Positions 9,166 through 20,019 of a stretch of DNA of 64,000 bases are shown here, piece by piece (the first letter of the stretch is position 1; each line of letters opens with the position of its first letter). Both the position numbers and the translations under genes were made by a program. This DNA is from Phymatolithon calcareum (Eukaryota > Rhodophyta > Florideophyceae > Hapalidiales). The DNA lies in assembly GCA_977006965.1 (NCBI GenBank), contig OZ345373.1, forward strand, positions 1,674,001 through 1,738,000, given 5' to 3'. The notes under the pieces were generated by a model. That model worked only from the letters and a program-made list of their open reading frames with translations, was not told the DNA's origin and did no database searches.

Positions 9166-10738
9166 AAAGGAGAGTCTGTATTGGACCGAACGGACCCAAA
9201 CAGCGATCGCGGGCAAGCGTAGCGGAATAGAAGGTTTCTGTCGGGGAAGCTTCCCAGGAGGGTTCTGTCTTTGTAGGCGCGAAGCGCCATGCCGCCTGAA
9301 GGCGAAATGGAGACTTCGAATGACCACCGAGACCATGAACTGCCTTTGCTGACGCAAGAAAGTCGCAGATCGAGACGCCGGGCAAGTCGAAACTCGACAG
9401 CGGAAGACGGAAATACTCAAAAAAAACCAAAATTTGAGTCAAGAGTTGACCCCCGGTCCACAGTCAGTACCAGCGAATAGCGGAAAGAAGCCGGGAGCAG
9501 TCGCTACGAAAACGACTCTCACACCCAAAGGGGATGCCTTACCAAAAGAGAACTATCCACAAACTGTGAAGGACAACCCCACTCGGCAAGCGTTTCCATC
9601 GATTCGGAACATGCTTCCGTGTTTTAGGTGCAAGCGAAAGGGAACACTGAATATGACTGGGGGCTATAGGACGGTCCTTCTGCTACTTAAGTGCAGCAAA
9701 TGCCCAGCGAAGAAGAGTGGAAGTGACGTTGTGTTGTTTGTTGACGAGATGGTACCGTCCGCTCAAGGTGGCGAGAAGCACTGCAACTCGGAGACAGAAA
9801 GAGAGCCAGAGAGATCTCAGAAAGATGCTATCGATATCAACATTCTATTGAAGAAGTTGGAGGAGATCGAAATGAAACATGCAGACACTGTGAACCGGGT
9901 GACCCTCCTAGAAGCAGAAGTGGTCACACTCAGGGAAGAGAAGCGTAGATTAAAGGAGCACTCTCGGCCAGAAAACGCAACCGAGCGCACCGTGGAACCA
10001 ACTCGAGATATTCCGTCCGATGCTCGTTCCCCAGTTTAATAAGCACCGAAAAGCAAGATGTGGCAAAGCCGTCGTACCTTGAGACAGCTCGAAGAGCAGC
10101 AAGCAATCCACAGGTTTCTGAGGAAGACAAATCGAAATCGGATGCCTTCACTGAACGAATGGGGCCAATGATGAGACCTGAAAAAGCCCCAGTGGTGAAA
10201 GTACTCTACTTTAAGAACCTCCGGAGGACGGACAGGAAGTACATTGAGGAAGCTGTGCGGGACCTGCTAACGAACAGACGTCTCCTGCATGTGTTGTTCA
10301 TTGGAAAATCTGTAATGGAACTTCTTGTTGAGAAGGTCGATAGTCCGAACATCATCAGTCTCATTCGATCAGCGAAGATGTCACACATGCCAAGCTTTAG
10401 CGCATTCGAGAATGCGCTGAACACCGGCCAGATAGCAAGAGCTCTTGATGGTCAGAAAAGAAACAGGGAGAAGTTAAGGGGACGAGCGCGCAATTGCGCA
10501 GCGAAGGCGGACAATATTGTTGCCCGAGAATGGTATCACAGCATGGCGAAAGCTTCAAACAGAAGATTCTTCGACCTATGTGTCGAAAGCGCCGTAACGG
10601 CGGAGAGGCTTAACCTGGTAGCACCAGAGCTCCGCCTTGGTGGGCGAGAAAGCGCAAGACTCCAAACTGAGGATATAGACCGAGGAGCGGAAGTGCCGCA
10701 GCTCTCAGACACAGGAGAAAATCCAGGAAAAGCAACAG

Positions 10739-11333
10739 CTACTGCATCAGAAACGGACCCGGGACGTCGGTAAACTCGCACATCGCGCTCCGGCGCACGC
10801 AAGACTGGGGACGTCAGTAACCCCCCCGCGCGGATCGGCGGGCAGGCCGAGCTAGAATAAGTCCTGAAGATCGGCACGGCACGCGGACCCGGGACGTCGG
10901 TAAACTCGCCCATCGCGCTCCGGCGCACGCAAGACTGGGGACGTCAGTAACCCCCCCGCGTGGATCGGCGGGCAGGCCGAGCGAGAGTAAGTCCTGAAGA
11001 TCGGCGCGGCACGCGGACCCGGGACGTCGGTAAACTTGCTTCGGCGCGGGAAACGACCTCGGACGTCATAAAATTTTCCTTTCCGCACGTTCACACGATA
11101 CGATGCTCTGCGTGGCCATTGAAGTGAAATGATTTTCCCCCTCGAGATCTCTCCGTTGAGATCAGAGGTAGGTTTTCTAATTTTGCTGACTATAGCCGTT
11201 TTTATGCGAAATGGAGCCTCTGGGCTCTGAGTTGAGTCCTCGTGGCTCATCAGAAGTGTTGCCCCAAGCGTCTGCAGATGCGTTGGTAACACTATAATAA
11301 AAATCTCCACTTCTTCTTCTACTGCATCAGAAA
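10739..11333 (+). mobile_element. SINE-like non-autonomous element with 15-bp target duplication
   Basis: The sequence CTACTGCATCAGAAA occurs at 10739-10753 and 11319-11333 and brackets a 565-bp insert (10754-11318). The insert has a 5' part of 130-bp tandem repeats and a conserved ~190-bp 3' part. It ends with GTTGCCCCAAGCGTC...GCGTTGGTAAC and a TTC-repeat tail. The same 3' module recurs at 33585-33740 and 45551-45741 on the minus strand. Excising insert plus one duplicate restores the end of ORF1. Confidence 0.85.
10754..11038 (+). repeat. 130-bp tandem repeat, ~2.2 copies
   Basis: The block beginning CGGACCCGGGACGTCGG starts at 10754, 10884 and 11014, an exact 130-bp period. Units are nearly identical and GC-rich, in contrast with their surroundings. 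They form the 5' part of the SINE-like insertion. Confidence 0.9.
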
Positions 11334-13700
11334 TAGTCCAATCTGACGTTGAAGAGGCAGAGAAAGACTCTAGCACTAAGCCGGGAACTACAAATGAGAA
11401 GACACCAGACACTCTTGGGATACATCAAGAGGAAACCTCGGAAAATGCTATTTAAGAAAAAGTGGCGTTTGGCAACCTTCAATGTTGGACGCTCTCCGGA
11501 GACCCAGCATACATAGAAAAAATGATGAAAAACCACGGAATAGACATGGCTGCAATAACTGAAACACACTTGAGACCAGAAGGGAAAATTCGATCTGATT
11601 TCTTCTCTATGAACGCAATGCGCCCGCCTCCACAGACGGGGCGAAATTCTGGAGGAGTTTCGCTATTCTTTCGGAAGCACTCTGGGAGCCGCCTGATCTT
11701 TAAGCACGCAGAGACAAATTTTCAACTGATTATCGCCCAAGTAGGGGAGATAAAAGTGGGAGCTGTCTACATATCCCCGGCTGCAACCAGAACGGAAACC
11801 TATAAATGCCTGATCATGGTCAATACGTATGCACGAGGAAAGGCAATTGTGTGGGGCGACTGGAACGCTCGGCACCTGAGGTGGGATCTCCGCTCAAATA
11901 GGAGAGGCAACCAGCTCTTACGTTGGGCAACAGCAAAGAACTGGGATGTCCGAACTTGGACAGGTTTCAGCTTCCGAACCAAGCGGTTCAAGAGCAACAT
12001 CGACTTGTCCATAACAAAAGGAATTGAGACAGCAACGGTCTGCTCACCAACAGACGTCTGGACAGGTAATACGCAGCACCGACCAGTGACGACAAGTTTT
12101 CTGACTCGCCAAAACCATACAAGAGCTCAAAATCCACGAATATCGGTTAAACAATGGAGACATGAAGAGAAACAAGAAAAAGTTCGGGAACTATACGGGA
12201 CGGCCATTCCAGGAATCCTCGATGATCTGAAACGATGCAGCACTCGACAGGAACTAGATCGTCTTTACGAAAAAATAGAGGATACGCTATGTGAGCCGTG
12301 GAGAGAGAAGAGAACTACCCCACCAAGCTTCAAACCGTTCTGGAACTCAAATCTCGAAACGAAGTGCAACGCCGCAAGAAACTGTACAAGAAAGCTCAAG
12401 AGCAGGATACAGAAGAGGCATGGAAGCAATATGAGGAATGTCGTAAAGATATTCGCAAATTTGTGAACAGAAGGAAGCGGCAGCAGTATCAAGAATACAT
12501 AGACGATCTTGAGGAAAGGATGGGTCCAGGGCAATTGAACAAATCTCCCGAATGCAGAAGATGAGAACACGAAGAACGTCTAGGAAAAAGATGACCGGCC
12601 GTCCATTGCATAAAACGCTGTTCACGGCCCACGTGTCCCAGGCATGCCGAGATGTCAGGGGATGGCGACCAAACCCTTCGCACTTTGACTGTCCTCCTCA
12701 AATGCGGAATCTTATCAAACTAGCAATCCTGAAAGCTACAACGAGAAAGGCCCCAGGCCTGGACGGAGTGAAGAGCGAAATGTTGAAAGTGGACCTGGAG
12801 GAATGCACAGACCTAGTCTATGAGCTATGGACAGCCTGCGGCAGATGCGGAACACTTCCACAATCGTGGATGAAAGCTCTCTTGGTACCGCTGCACAAGA
12901 AAGGAGACCATGACGATCCAAAAAAATTTCCGACCCTTATCCCTACTGAGTCAGATCCGAAAGGTTGTTGAATCCGCAATTGATACTATGCTCCGTCAAA
13001 GATAAAGAACCACAACATCCAGCTGGGATTTCAAAAAGGGAAGAGTACGGAGCTCGCAATCTTGAGGGCGCTGGAACTACAAAAGCGAGGGCAGCGATGC
13101 ATCGCAGTATTGGACCTGAAGGCAGCGTACGACACAGTGCCTGGACAACACCTGCAAGAGCGAATGAGAGGGCTTCTACCGCAAGAGCTATGCGTGATGA
13201 TCGAACCATTCTTGATGCCTTCCTGGGTATCTACGATTGGTGACCCGCAGCAGAAGTGGTTCGTAATTGACAGAGGAGTACCTCAGGGGTCTGCTATGAG
13301 TCTAAGTGTGTACAACCTTTTCATGGACGAATTTGCGGAAAGAATAAGCCGAGTGCCACGATAAGTTGCAGATGTAGCTGCAGTCCTCTTTGCGGACGAC
13401 GTTCTTCTATCGGCAAAGACACCAGCGGGACTACAGAGACTGTTAAACATTGCATCGAAGTGGGCAAGGGACAGGCAGATGGTTTGGAAAACGAAAGCTG
13501 GGAAGAGCGAAGTACTTCTCTCGGAAGGCACAAGATCACCCGTTTTCAAGCTTGCAGGGAAAACGTTGGCAAAGGTCAAAGAAGTATCATACCTTGGCAT
13601 CTCACTCAGTAATGAGGGAGTTACCGACACAAAAATGCTGGAGCGCATCCGACACGCCAAGATCGCGGTATATCAACTGAGGTCCCTGGGTGTCTCGTTG

Positions 13701-14814
13701 CGAGCACTCACCCCCTTGAAAGCAGTGAATACATACAAGGCGTTGATACAACCAAGATGGGAGTATGCAATGCACCTGACGCCATGGACGCCGAGAGTCC
13801 AGACAGCTATCGCAGAAGTAGAGAAAACATTTTTCGCACAGGTATTCGGTCCAATATCGAAAAACCGCTATATCAGACTTCGCCTTCTTTGCCGAATTCA
13901 CAACGCCGAAAACAGGAGACTCGTTCTCAGGGCTACTAGCAAGTAGATTTTTATTGATTGCTAGATACAGTGCAATTCGATTTGCAAGTAGCAGTCCCGG
14001 CGATTGTCTGCAAGTTGTATTGCAAGTTGATAGCCTGCATTTATGACATGGGCCACGTCACGCAGCGCTGTATCCACACGTGGACTGAACGCCACGTCAG
14101 TACTGTAAACACTTGAATTGGTGCTCTACGTTTGTGACTATGATGGATTCGGCATAATACGTACCGAGATGGTACAGTATAAATTAGAGAGTGCATGACA
14201 TGCACTACATTGTGTCCGCTCAACACAGTCAAACATTTTGCAATTCGTATTGCAAGTAGGCGGGTTTTTTGCAGTCCCACTCCAGTACAAGTAGATTGCA
14301 GTATACTGCAAGTCCAGTATACTGGATAGGACCCCTGCTCGTTCTAGCACTCAAAATGCTGGAACGAGCGAGATCAAAGAAAAGGAGTCTTCTGGCCGTC
14401 CCAATCGAGGAAAGAGATGTGGGTGAACTAGAATGGGTTAGTCGAAACATATCGGCAATGCTAGCCCGGGGACTCAGCCCCTTAAAAGCAATCAAGATGT
14501 ACAAGGCCTTGATACAGCCAAGATGGGAATATGCCATCCACCTGACGCCATGGACGACAAGAGCTCAAACAGCTATTGCAGACGTGGAGAAGACTTTTTT
14601 TGGACAAGTATTTGGTCCAATCGCAAAAAATCGAACCGCGAGACTTCGTCTTCTCTGTCGCATACATAATGCGGAAGACAGAAGATTAGTTCTAGCGTTA
14701 CGAATGCTTGAACGAGCCAGAACAAGGAAAATGGGCTTGCTCGCAGTCCCAAGAGAGGAAAGAGACGTTGAGGAATTGCAATGGGTGTGTCGTGACATAT
14801 CATCAATGTTACAT
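13701..14814 (+). repeat. 348-bp internal duplication within ORF2
   Basis: The coding block running from PLKAVNTYKALIQPRWEYA to DRRLVLAL and EERDVGELEWV occurs twice, starting near 13701 and 14467. Subtracting the 418-bp MITE with its duplicate gives a unit of ~348 bp (116 codons), in frame. The two units differ at many positions, so they came from diverged templates or the duplication is old. Confidence 0.75.
13920..14345. mobile_element. hAT-type MITE with perfect 8-bp target duplication
   Basis: A 410-bp element (13928-14337) is flanked by CTCGTTCT on both sides (13920-13927, 14338-14345). Termini are CAGGGCTACTAGCAAG and the inverse of CAGGGGTCCTATCCAG, 12 of 16 matching. The interior has several TTGCAAGT-type subterminal repeats and no ORF. 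The insertion length of 418 bp equals the frame change between the two halves of ORF2. Confidence 0.85.
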
Positions 14815-15444
14815 CACGACCTATTCGAGACGGCACTAACCTATCTCAAGCAGCGAGTTTCAGCAAAATCGTTGAGGGACCTGGTCTTTAAAGACGAAGG
14901 AGAAGGCTTGGAGGCGAGCAGAAAGAGGAATATTCCTTATGATATTCCCGGGTCTACTCCCGCCATCATCAGACTACCGAAAGCACGTCACCGCCAATTG
15001 GCGATTAAATGGGCATTCGGACGTTTTCCCCCATTGAGTACCACACTTCTGGAAGACAAATTTGGTGAAATCGTACCAACTCTAATGAACAAGCTCGAAG
15101 TGTACCTTCGAAGATATCGACTAACAGAAGAGCAGACTTGTGAGACTGAAAAGGCACTTGACAAAGTACTATTCCTCACAATCGTCTTTTATGACGACAT
15201 GGAATAGACCAAATAGAACGGCGACGCTGAGATTCCTACGAACAGGACAAGTGGACTCTAAGCTTTTCCCTCCACCTTCTCTGGAGGAGGGTTTTTGCAG
15301 CTAGGGCTACGACGATAGCAACGAGCTTTTGCGGGCTTTAACGGAGCTACCAAGGTAGTAGCATCTGAAACGCATCTCCCTTACAGTCTTATGAGTGTTT
15401 CTGAGGGCGTTTAATAAATTCAAAATTCAAAAAAAAATAATAAT

Positions 15445-16071
15445 ATCGGCAATGCTACAGTACGATCTATTCGAGACGGCACTGAATTTCCTCAAACAGG
15501 GAGTTTCAGCAAAATCGTTGAGGACATTGCTCTTCAAAGACGAAGGAGACGTCTCGGAGTCCAACAGAAAGAGAAAAATTCCCTACGATCTGCCTGGGTC
15601 CACCCCGCCGATTATCAGACTCCCGAAAACACGGCACCGCCAATTAGCGGTAAAGTGGGCATTCGGTCGGTTTCCCCCAATGAGCACATCACTTCTGACA
15701 GACAAGTTCGGTGATACTGTACCAATCCTCATGAGCAACCTGGAAGAATACCTCGGAAGATATCAACTGACCAAAGAGGAGATTGATATTACTGAAAAAG
15801 CTCTAGATACGCTACTCTTCTTCACTATCGTCTTTTACGACGACATGGAATAGATAAGGCGCCAATTGAGGAAATATGATCAGTGGACACCAAGCTTTTC
15901 CCTCCGCCTTTTTACGGGAGAGGGTTTTTGCAGCTAGGGCTACGACGTTAACCCGGGTTACAAGTATTTGAATATAGGATCGAAGCTACAACGTAGCTGC
16001 TGAAACGCATCCCCCTTGCAGTCTCATGAGTGTTACTGAGGACGTTTAATAAATTCCAAATTCAAAAAAAA
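15445..16071 (+). mobile_element. LINE family A, 5'-truncated second unit
   Basis: Starts directly after the A-rich tail of the first unit, without a target duplication between them. It encodes the family A C-terminal domain (15445-15853: KDEGDVSESNRKRKIPYD, RHRQLAVKWAFGRFPP, stop TAG). The 3' UTR is very similar to that of the first unit, with GCTAGGGCTACGACG and CTGAAACGCATC, and ends in an A-rich tail at the 12-bp duplicate 16072-16083. Confidence 0.85.
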
Positions 16072-16639
16072 CAATAAATTATTGTATTCAAGTTCAGTGA
16101 GGAATAAATAACTGGTTGTTTAAATTATTGGATCCCTCTGGCTACTTTCTGTCACGATAGCATTGACGTCTTCGATTCCCCACTCATCCGAGTTAGCATG
16201 AAGGAACATCTGCTTCTCGAAGTTTGCAGGAAAAACGCTTCTTCCTCCGTCATTCAAAGCGTAACCAGCGATAGTGAAAAGCCTCTCGAACATGGTCGAC
16301 GTTGGTACAGTGAATCCCATGTCCATGTACTAAGAATTAGAGGAAACAACGCTTTTGCGACGCTTCAATGCGCGCTCGGCTAGCGATAGTGAACTTTCAT
16401 CAACAGTCACACTCACAGCACAGATAACATTCTTCAATTTCTCGGTAGCAAATAGCTCAACCGCTGAAATCGCAGAAACGCGTTTCTTTATAATTTTCAC
16501 AATTCCGGACTCGAATTCAGGGTGATGGATGATTTCCGCCGTCGAGCCCAAGCGGACAGAAAGTTGTGGAAACTCTTCTATCTCCGTATCGAAAAATACC
16601 CGGGCGTCGGTCATCGATACGTCATCATTTTGGAGAGCC
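16072..16639 (-). pseudogene. hAT element A transposase C-terminal fragment
   Basis: Continues the hAT element begun at 9071. The minus strand reads a ~160-residue C-terminal piece interrupted by one stop (near 16327). It contains VPTSTMFERLFTIAGYALND and FEKQMFLHANSDEW, the hAT dimerisation region (ER-x-FS-x-AG followed by ...FL-x-N). The same region is in the element at 42600-43337. The upstream transposase core is absent, and the sequence gives way to a TIR-element fragment near 16640. Confidence 0.75.
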
Positions 16640-16904
16640 TTGGTGGCTTGGTGTGTACTGGTGTACCGACGGCGCGCGCCCGGTGTTTTCTCCTCGAATC
16701 GCAGCTCTGGTACTTTCAGTCACCAGCATACTTTCGTTGCTAGCGCCGAAAGAAGCGAATTTAAGGTAGTAGTGTGAATACTCCTCGCACAGAACATAAG
16801 CCAGGCTTTACGAATATGGCGTGAGCTGTCTGTTTCGAATTTTCTTTATAGATTTTTTCGAGCTTTCAAATCGGCTCTCAATGGAGGGGGTCGGTCAAAT
16901 AGTG
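16640..16904 (-). mobile_element. terminal fragment of the TIR element family, inverted
   Basis: The reverse complement matches 6602-6890 with moderate divergence. Shared blocks include CGATTTGAAAGC, the TTTATAGA region, a GAGTATTCACACTACT-like block and the GTGTACTGGTGTACCGAC block. The terminus is CACTATTTGACCGA, against GTCTATTTTACGA in copy B. This is an older, truncated relative. Confidence 0.65.
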
Positions 16905-16965
16905 AGGCGTTGGGAGCTTTTAAATAAATCATTACATATCCCCTTGCCATCTCGCGTGCACGTCA
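16905..16965 (+). mobile_element. LINE family C 3' tail
   Basis: AGGCGTTGGGAGCTTTTAAATAAATC matches the family C terminus. It lies directly against the TIR-family terminus, so that element may have inserted into a LINE tail. Confidence 0.5.
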
Positions 16966-19930
16966 CGCCGAAGTTTGAGCTATTGCGAGAAGCGTAGTCA
17001 TGATTTTAGTTCATAAAACTTCTGTGAATACAATCGCCGCTCGCGTACGCGCTGCGCACCCTAAGTCTCGATGTGATCTGTGTCCCGGTCAAAATGCCCA
17101 CTGAAGAAGATGATGATTATTGCTTTATTCTCGTAAGAGGCTAGCACGTCTAGAGGGCTTTATTTAATTCCACTTGCTTAGGTCTGAGGCGCTGGCTATG
17201 GCCGATTCAATATATTGGTTTGGTATATCGCCAAGGACCAACCTAAACGTACAAACAGCTTTACGAGTTGCAAAGGATAGGATAGAATTTAAAAAACGTA
17301 GACCCTTGCAGCGCTGCTAACATCACTTGGGTGAATTGTAGATTAAAATACATTACAATATATCGCCAAGGAGAGAGGCGTATTCTGGATACGCATTGTA
17401 GTAGTATTATGCGAACGAGGCCCTCAGAATAATGTATTGTGCTGTTGGTGCCATAGCCCTACATGAAATGTCGCAAGTATAACGTTGCGCATGCCCAATG
17501 TGCTTATCACTCGTTTCCGTTTGAATCCGGTGTAAACTGGCAGCTTACTATTGAAGCCTTGTCGGCTAAAGAAGCTGTGCCACCGTTCCGCTCTTAATAA
17601 ATCCCCTGTAGCTCCCGGATGTGCAAAGTCCCAACTTGCCCTCCCTAGGCAGATAAGTGAAGCTCCTACCAAAACCGCAACCTTGGTCGGAATAGAAATT
17701 TGTCAAGTTGACGTTTCCAAAACCAAAGTAGCTGCGGTCTTCCCCCTTCTTCTCTCATCGATTCCCGCAAACTTCCAACTTATATGCCCTACATATGAAC
17801 AGCTCAAGTATCTCCGGCGCTAAGTGCCTGCGGCAACACCAACTAATAACCTTTCTGTTATAGTCCACATACTGCAGACGTACCTTCCACAAGGCCTTGC
17901 TTCCGAATCATCATTACTGACAAACTGTCGCAATGATGGAATTGATTTCTTGTCACTACTACGTCTATTCAGGCACAATAACGGCTCGCACGACCAGATC
18001 ATAATCCGACTTCAGCATCCTGGTCGGAATTCCACCGACCGCTTTCGACGCCTCATTAGCTCTTCCGCATCGAACGCAAGTAAAGACCCAAGGTTACCTC
18101 TACCGGCCTGCCATCCTGGCCTTCCAATTATGCACAGGAAACAATTGTTTTGCACACATGCACCGCACACGAGATACCACAGACGGTACTCTAGAACTTT
18201 GTGGCATTTGTATGTATGTATGTAAACTGCTTTCTCCTCACTGATGCGGCTCGCAAGGAAGTGCTTTATTGCTGAACTATCTTCTACTTAGATTACGGCA
18301 GGGTGTTACTTCTGCTAGCTAATTAGGAACGCACTCCTTCTCTGCCTGCCGCTCTAAATACGAGTTGATTCCACTCGGGGCAAACGCAATCGCTCCACGA
18401 TCCGCGAGCCGACGTGGACGGCCAGAACATTAGTACTCTTTTCTTCACCGCTCCCTTGTCTTCTTTTCACGTATGATGCACTGTAATCCTCCTTGTCGAC
18501 GACGAAAAAAGCGGTAGGAGAAAACTGCGTTGGACTCTTCACGATAAACAGGAAAACCTGGGATTCGAACCCAGGACCTTCTCTTGATGATACCTTTTTT
18601 GCACATCCCCCGGATCAGTTTTTCCATTTGACCAGGTTATTTGTGGCATTTACCTATTCTAACCAACGTTATCCAGGATTTGGCATTTGTCTTTGCTTCC
18701 TAATCTGATGTACTCTTTAAATCATGGTTTGTCATTGGTCGGACTGGGGTTTCTTCCTATACATAGTCACTCTGTTGCTCATCCGAAGTAAGGAGACAAT
18801 GAAGTCGCCAAACTAGTCCTGCACCTATCCTTGATGACCTTTGTTCGTCACATACTAATGGATGTCCACACGACAATCATATGAACGCTGCGGCATCGCC
18901 GACTTGATTTAGTTATCATCATTCGTAGGGGCATGTTGCACTTCGATTGTTCCTTTAGACTCCACAGAGAAGCTCACGGACAATCTAAAAATAAACACTA
19001 TCCTAGTAGCGGTCATTTTGTCAGCGACAGTAGGCATTGATCAGCCAGATGGCAAATGTCCATGTGCAATATCAGACGAGCGATGGAAGCATATTTATCA
19101 TTCTCTTGGAGCTTAGGCTTCGTTTTGTTAAACCGCCACCGGATCATCTAAATAGGAAACGTTCAGAAGACGTTTTCACAAAGATAAAAGAGACAAAACG
19201 AGACTCTATGCTTTGCTTTGTAACACGACAGTAATATGACCGTCTTTCTACTCCATGGTCTCCTCAAAATGAATGTCCTAGAGTTAGTTAAGCATATTAG
19301 ATGACGCTCTAAACGTCAATTTTACTAATGGGAAAGCAGGCATAATTCTATCTATTTTATTGAAGTGTCGCACACAGGATGTCACTAATCTGGGGGTACA
19401 AGAAGTTTTTTAGTCTGTATTTTCTTGAAATAAGCGACCAGGACGACCCAGGAGGGTAATTGTATCTCCGCTGTGCCTCTCAAATGCTCTCATTGTGAAC
19501 AAAAGATGTAATTTCTATTGGAAAGTCGATAAGGCGAAGACATGAGGTACTATTATGCAAATGAAAACGATTGCACGATCATTGTCGATATTGATTCTCT
19601 TCATTGATTTATAAGTATACGCCTTTTAAACTGTTCTAATTTCCTCAGGGCAATCAAAAACCCAGTACTTTGCAACGGCTATCACGAGATCTTTGTACAC
19701 GTTGTTACTTTCGTGCTTCTACTCAGGCCGAAATGTAACTCTGCGGAAATGACAGCAGACCTGCACTGATTCTGAAACTCCTGCGATTTGCAATTAGTCT
19801 CTTGAGATGAAATGTAATGATCGCACGTGTGTTCAAATCTATCGTCGAAGCCGATGTCCTAAACTCCAAAAACTTAGTATGCCGATGTGAAAGCCCAACA
19901 TAGGGACTTATTAACGGCCCTCCTCATAGC
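16966..19930. other. 3 kb without a recognised gene
   Basis: Several ORFs of 60-130 codons exist, the longest at 17824-18225 plus, but none shows a motif, a signal peptide or a plausible start context. Small features noted: TATATCGCCAAGGA twice (17225, 17355), a short GTAT run near 18208, and a tRNA-like sequence at 18550-18625. Otherwise I see nothing. Confidence 0.5.
18550..18625 (-). other. degenerate tRNA-like sequence
   Basis: On the minus strand a 76-nt stretch has a perfect T-arm (CTGGG-TTCGAAT-CCCAG, also an intact B box). Its ends pair as GGAAAA with TTTTCC at tRNA spacing. The D-arm pairs at only two of four positions and there is no acceptable anticodon stem-loop or U33. It is therefore a tRNA relic or a tRNA-derived repeat, not a working tRNA gene. 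Confidence 0.35.
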
Positions 19931-19941
19931 CGTTCGAATGC

Positions 19942-19949
19942 TATAAACA
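19942..19949 (+). promoter_or_regulatory. TATA box ahead of glycine-rich gene 20020
   Basis: TATAAACA lies ~75 bp upstream of ATG 20020. It is the best TATA match among the five glycine-rich genes. Confidence 0.45.
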
Positions 19950-20019
19950 TTCCCCCGGCACAATCTACAGGGTATCTCCAGCGGCGCACATCCACAGCTA
20001 GCTCAACTGTTGTTGAAAA

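Larger units (their letters stand above)
9289..11455 (+). pseudogene. LINE family A ORF1 (nucleic-acid-binding protein), broken
   Basis: Starts at ATG 9289 (MPPEGEMETSN). Frameshifts near 9470 and near 10035 split it into three frames. The second frame has a zinc-ribbon-like CFRCKRKG...CSKCPAKK group (C-x2-C ~21 residues C-x2-C), followed by a strong heptad coiled coil (KKLEEIEMKHADTVNRVTLL). The third frame (10060 on) is a basic helical region. A SINE-like element interrupts the C-terminus at 10754-11333. Past it the frame resumes and stops at TAA 11453-11455, overlapping the ORF2 start by 11 nt. ORF1 proteins of this type bind the LINE RNA. The architecture is seen directly; the role follows from the element class. 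Confidence 0.75.
11445..15207 (+). pseudogene. LINE family A ORF2: AP-endonuclease and reverse transcriptase
   Basis: ATG 11445 begins MLFKKKWRLATFNVG, a typical endonuclease N-terminus. At least five frameshifts and an in-frame TAA (13362-13364) make it non-functional. Endonuclease motifs follow: ITETHL, GGVSLFF, GDWNARH (11854-11874) and NTQHRPV, where SDHxPV is usual, so the Asp is lost. RT motifs are KAPGLDGVKSEMLK, LDLKAAYD, GVPQGSAMS and the catalytic FADD (13389-13400), then SYLGISLSNEG. The C-terminus carries an in-frame 348-bp internal duplication and the RHRQLAIKWAFGRFPP domain, stop 15205-15207. A hAT MITE sits at 13928-14337. Confidence 0.9.
9166..15444 (+). mobile_element. LINE family A, near full-length, two ORFs, degenerate
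   Basis: A non-LTR retrotransposon with ORF1 (Zn-ribbon and coiled coil), ORF2 (AP-endonuclease, reverse transcriptase, C-terminal domain), a ~240-bp 3' UTR and an A-rich tail. It has since received a SINE-like insertion (10754-11333) and a hAT MITE (13928-14345). Removing each restores the reading frame exactly. A second truncated copy follows head-to-tail (15445-16071), and a single 12-bp target duplication flanks the pair. Confidence 0.9.

Noticed and set aside
10754-11038. Centromeric or other long satellite
   Set aside because: Only 2.2 units of 130 bp, confined to one insertion with a target duplication.
18550-18625. Functional tRNA gene
   Set aside because: No D-arm pairing, no anticodon stem, no U33.
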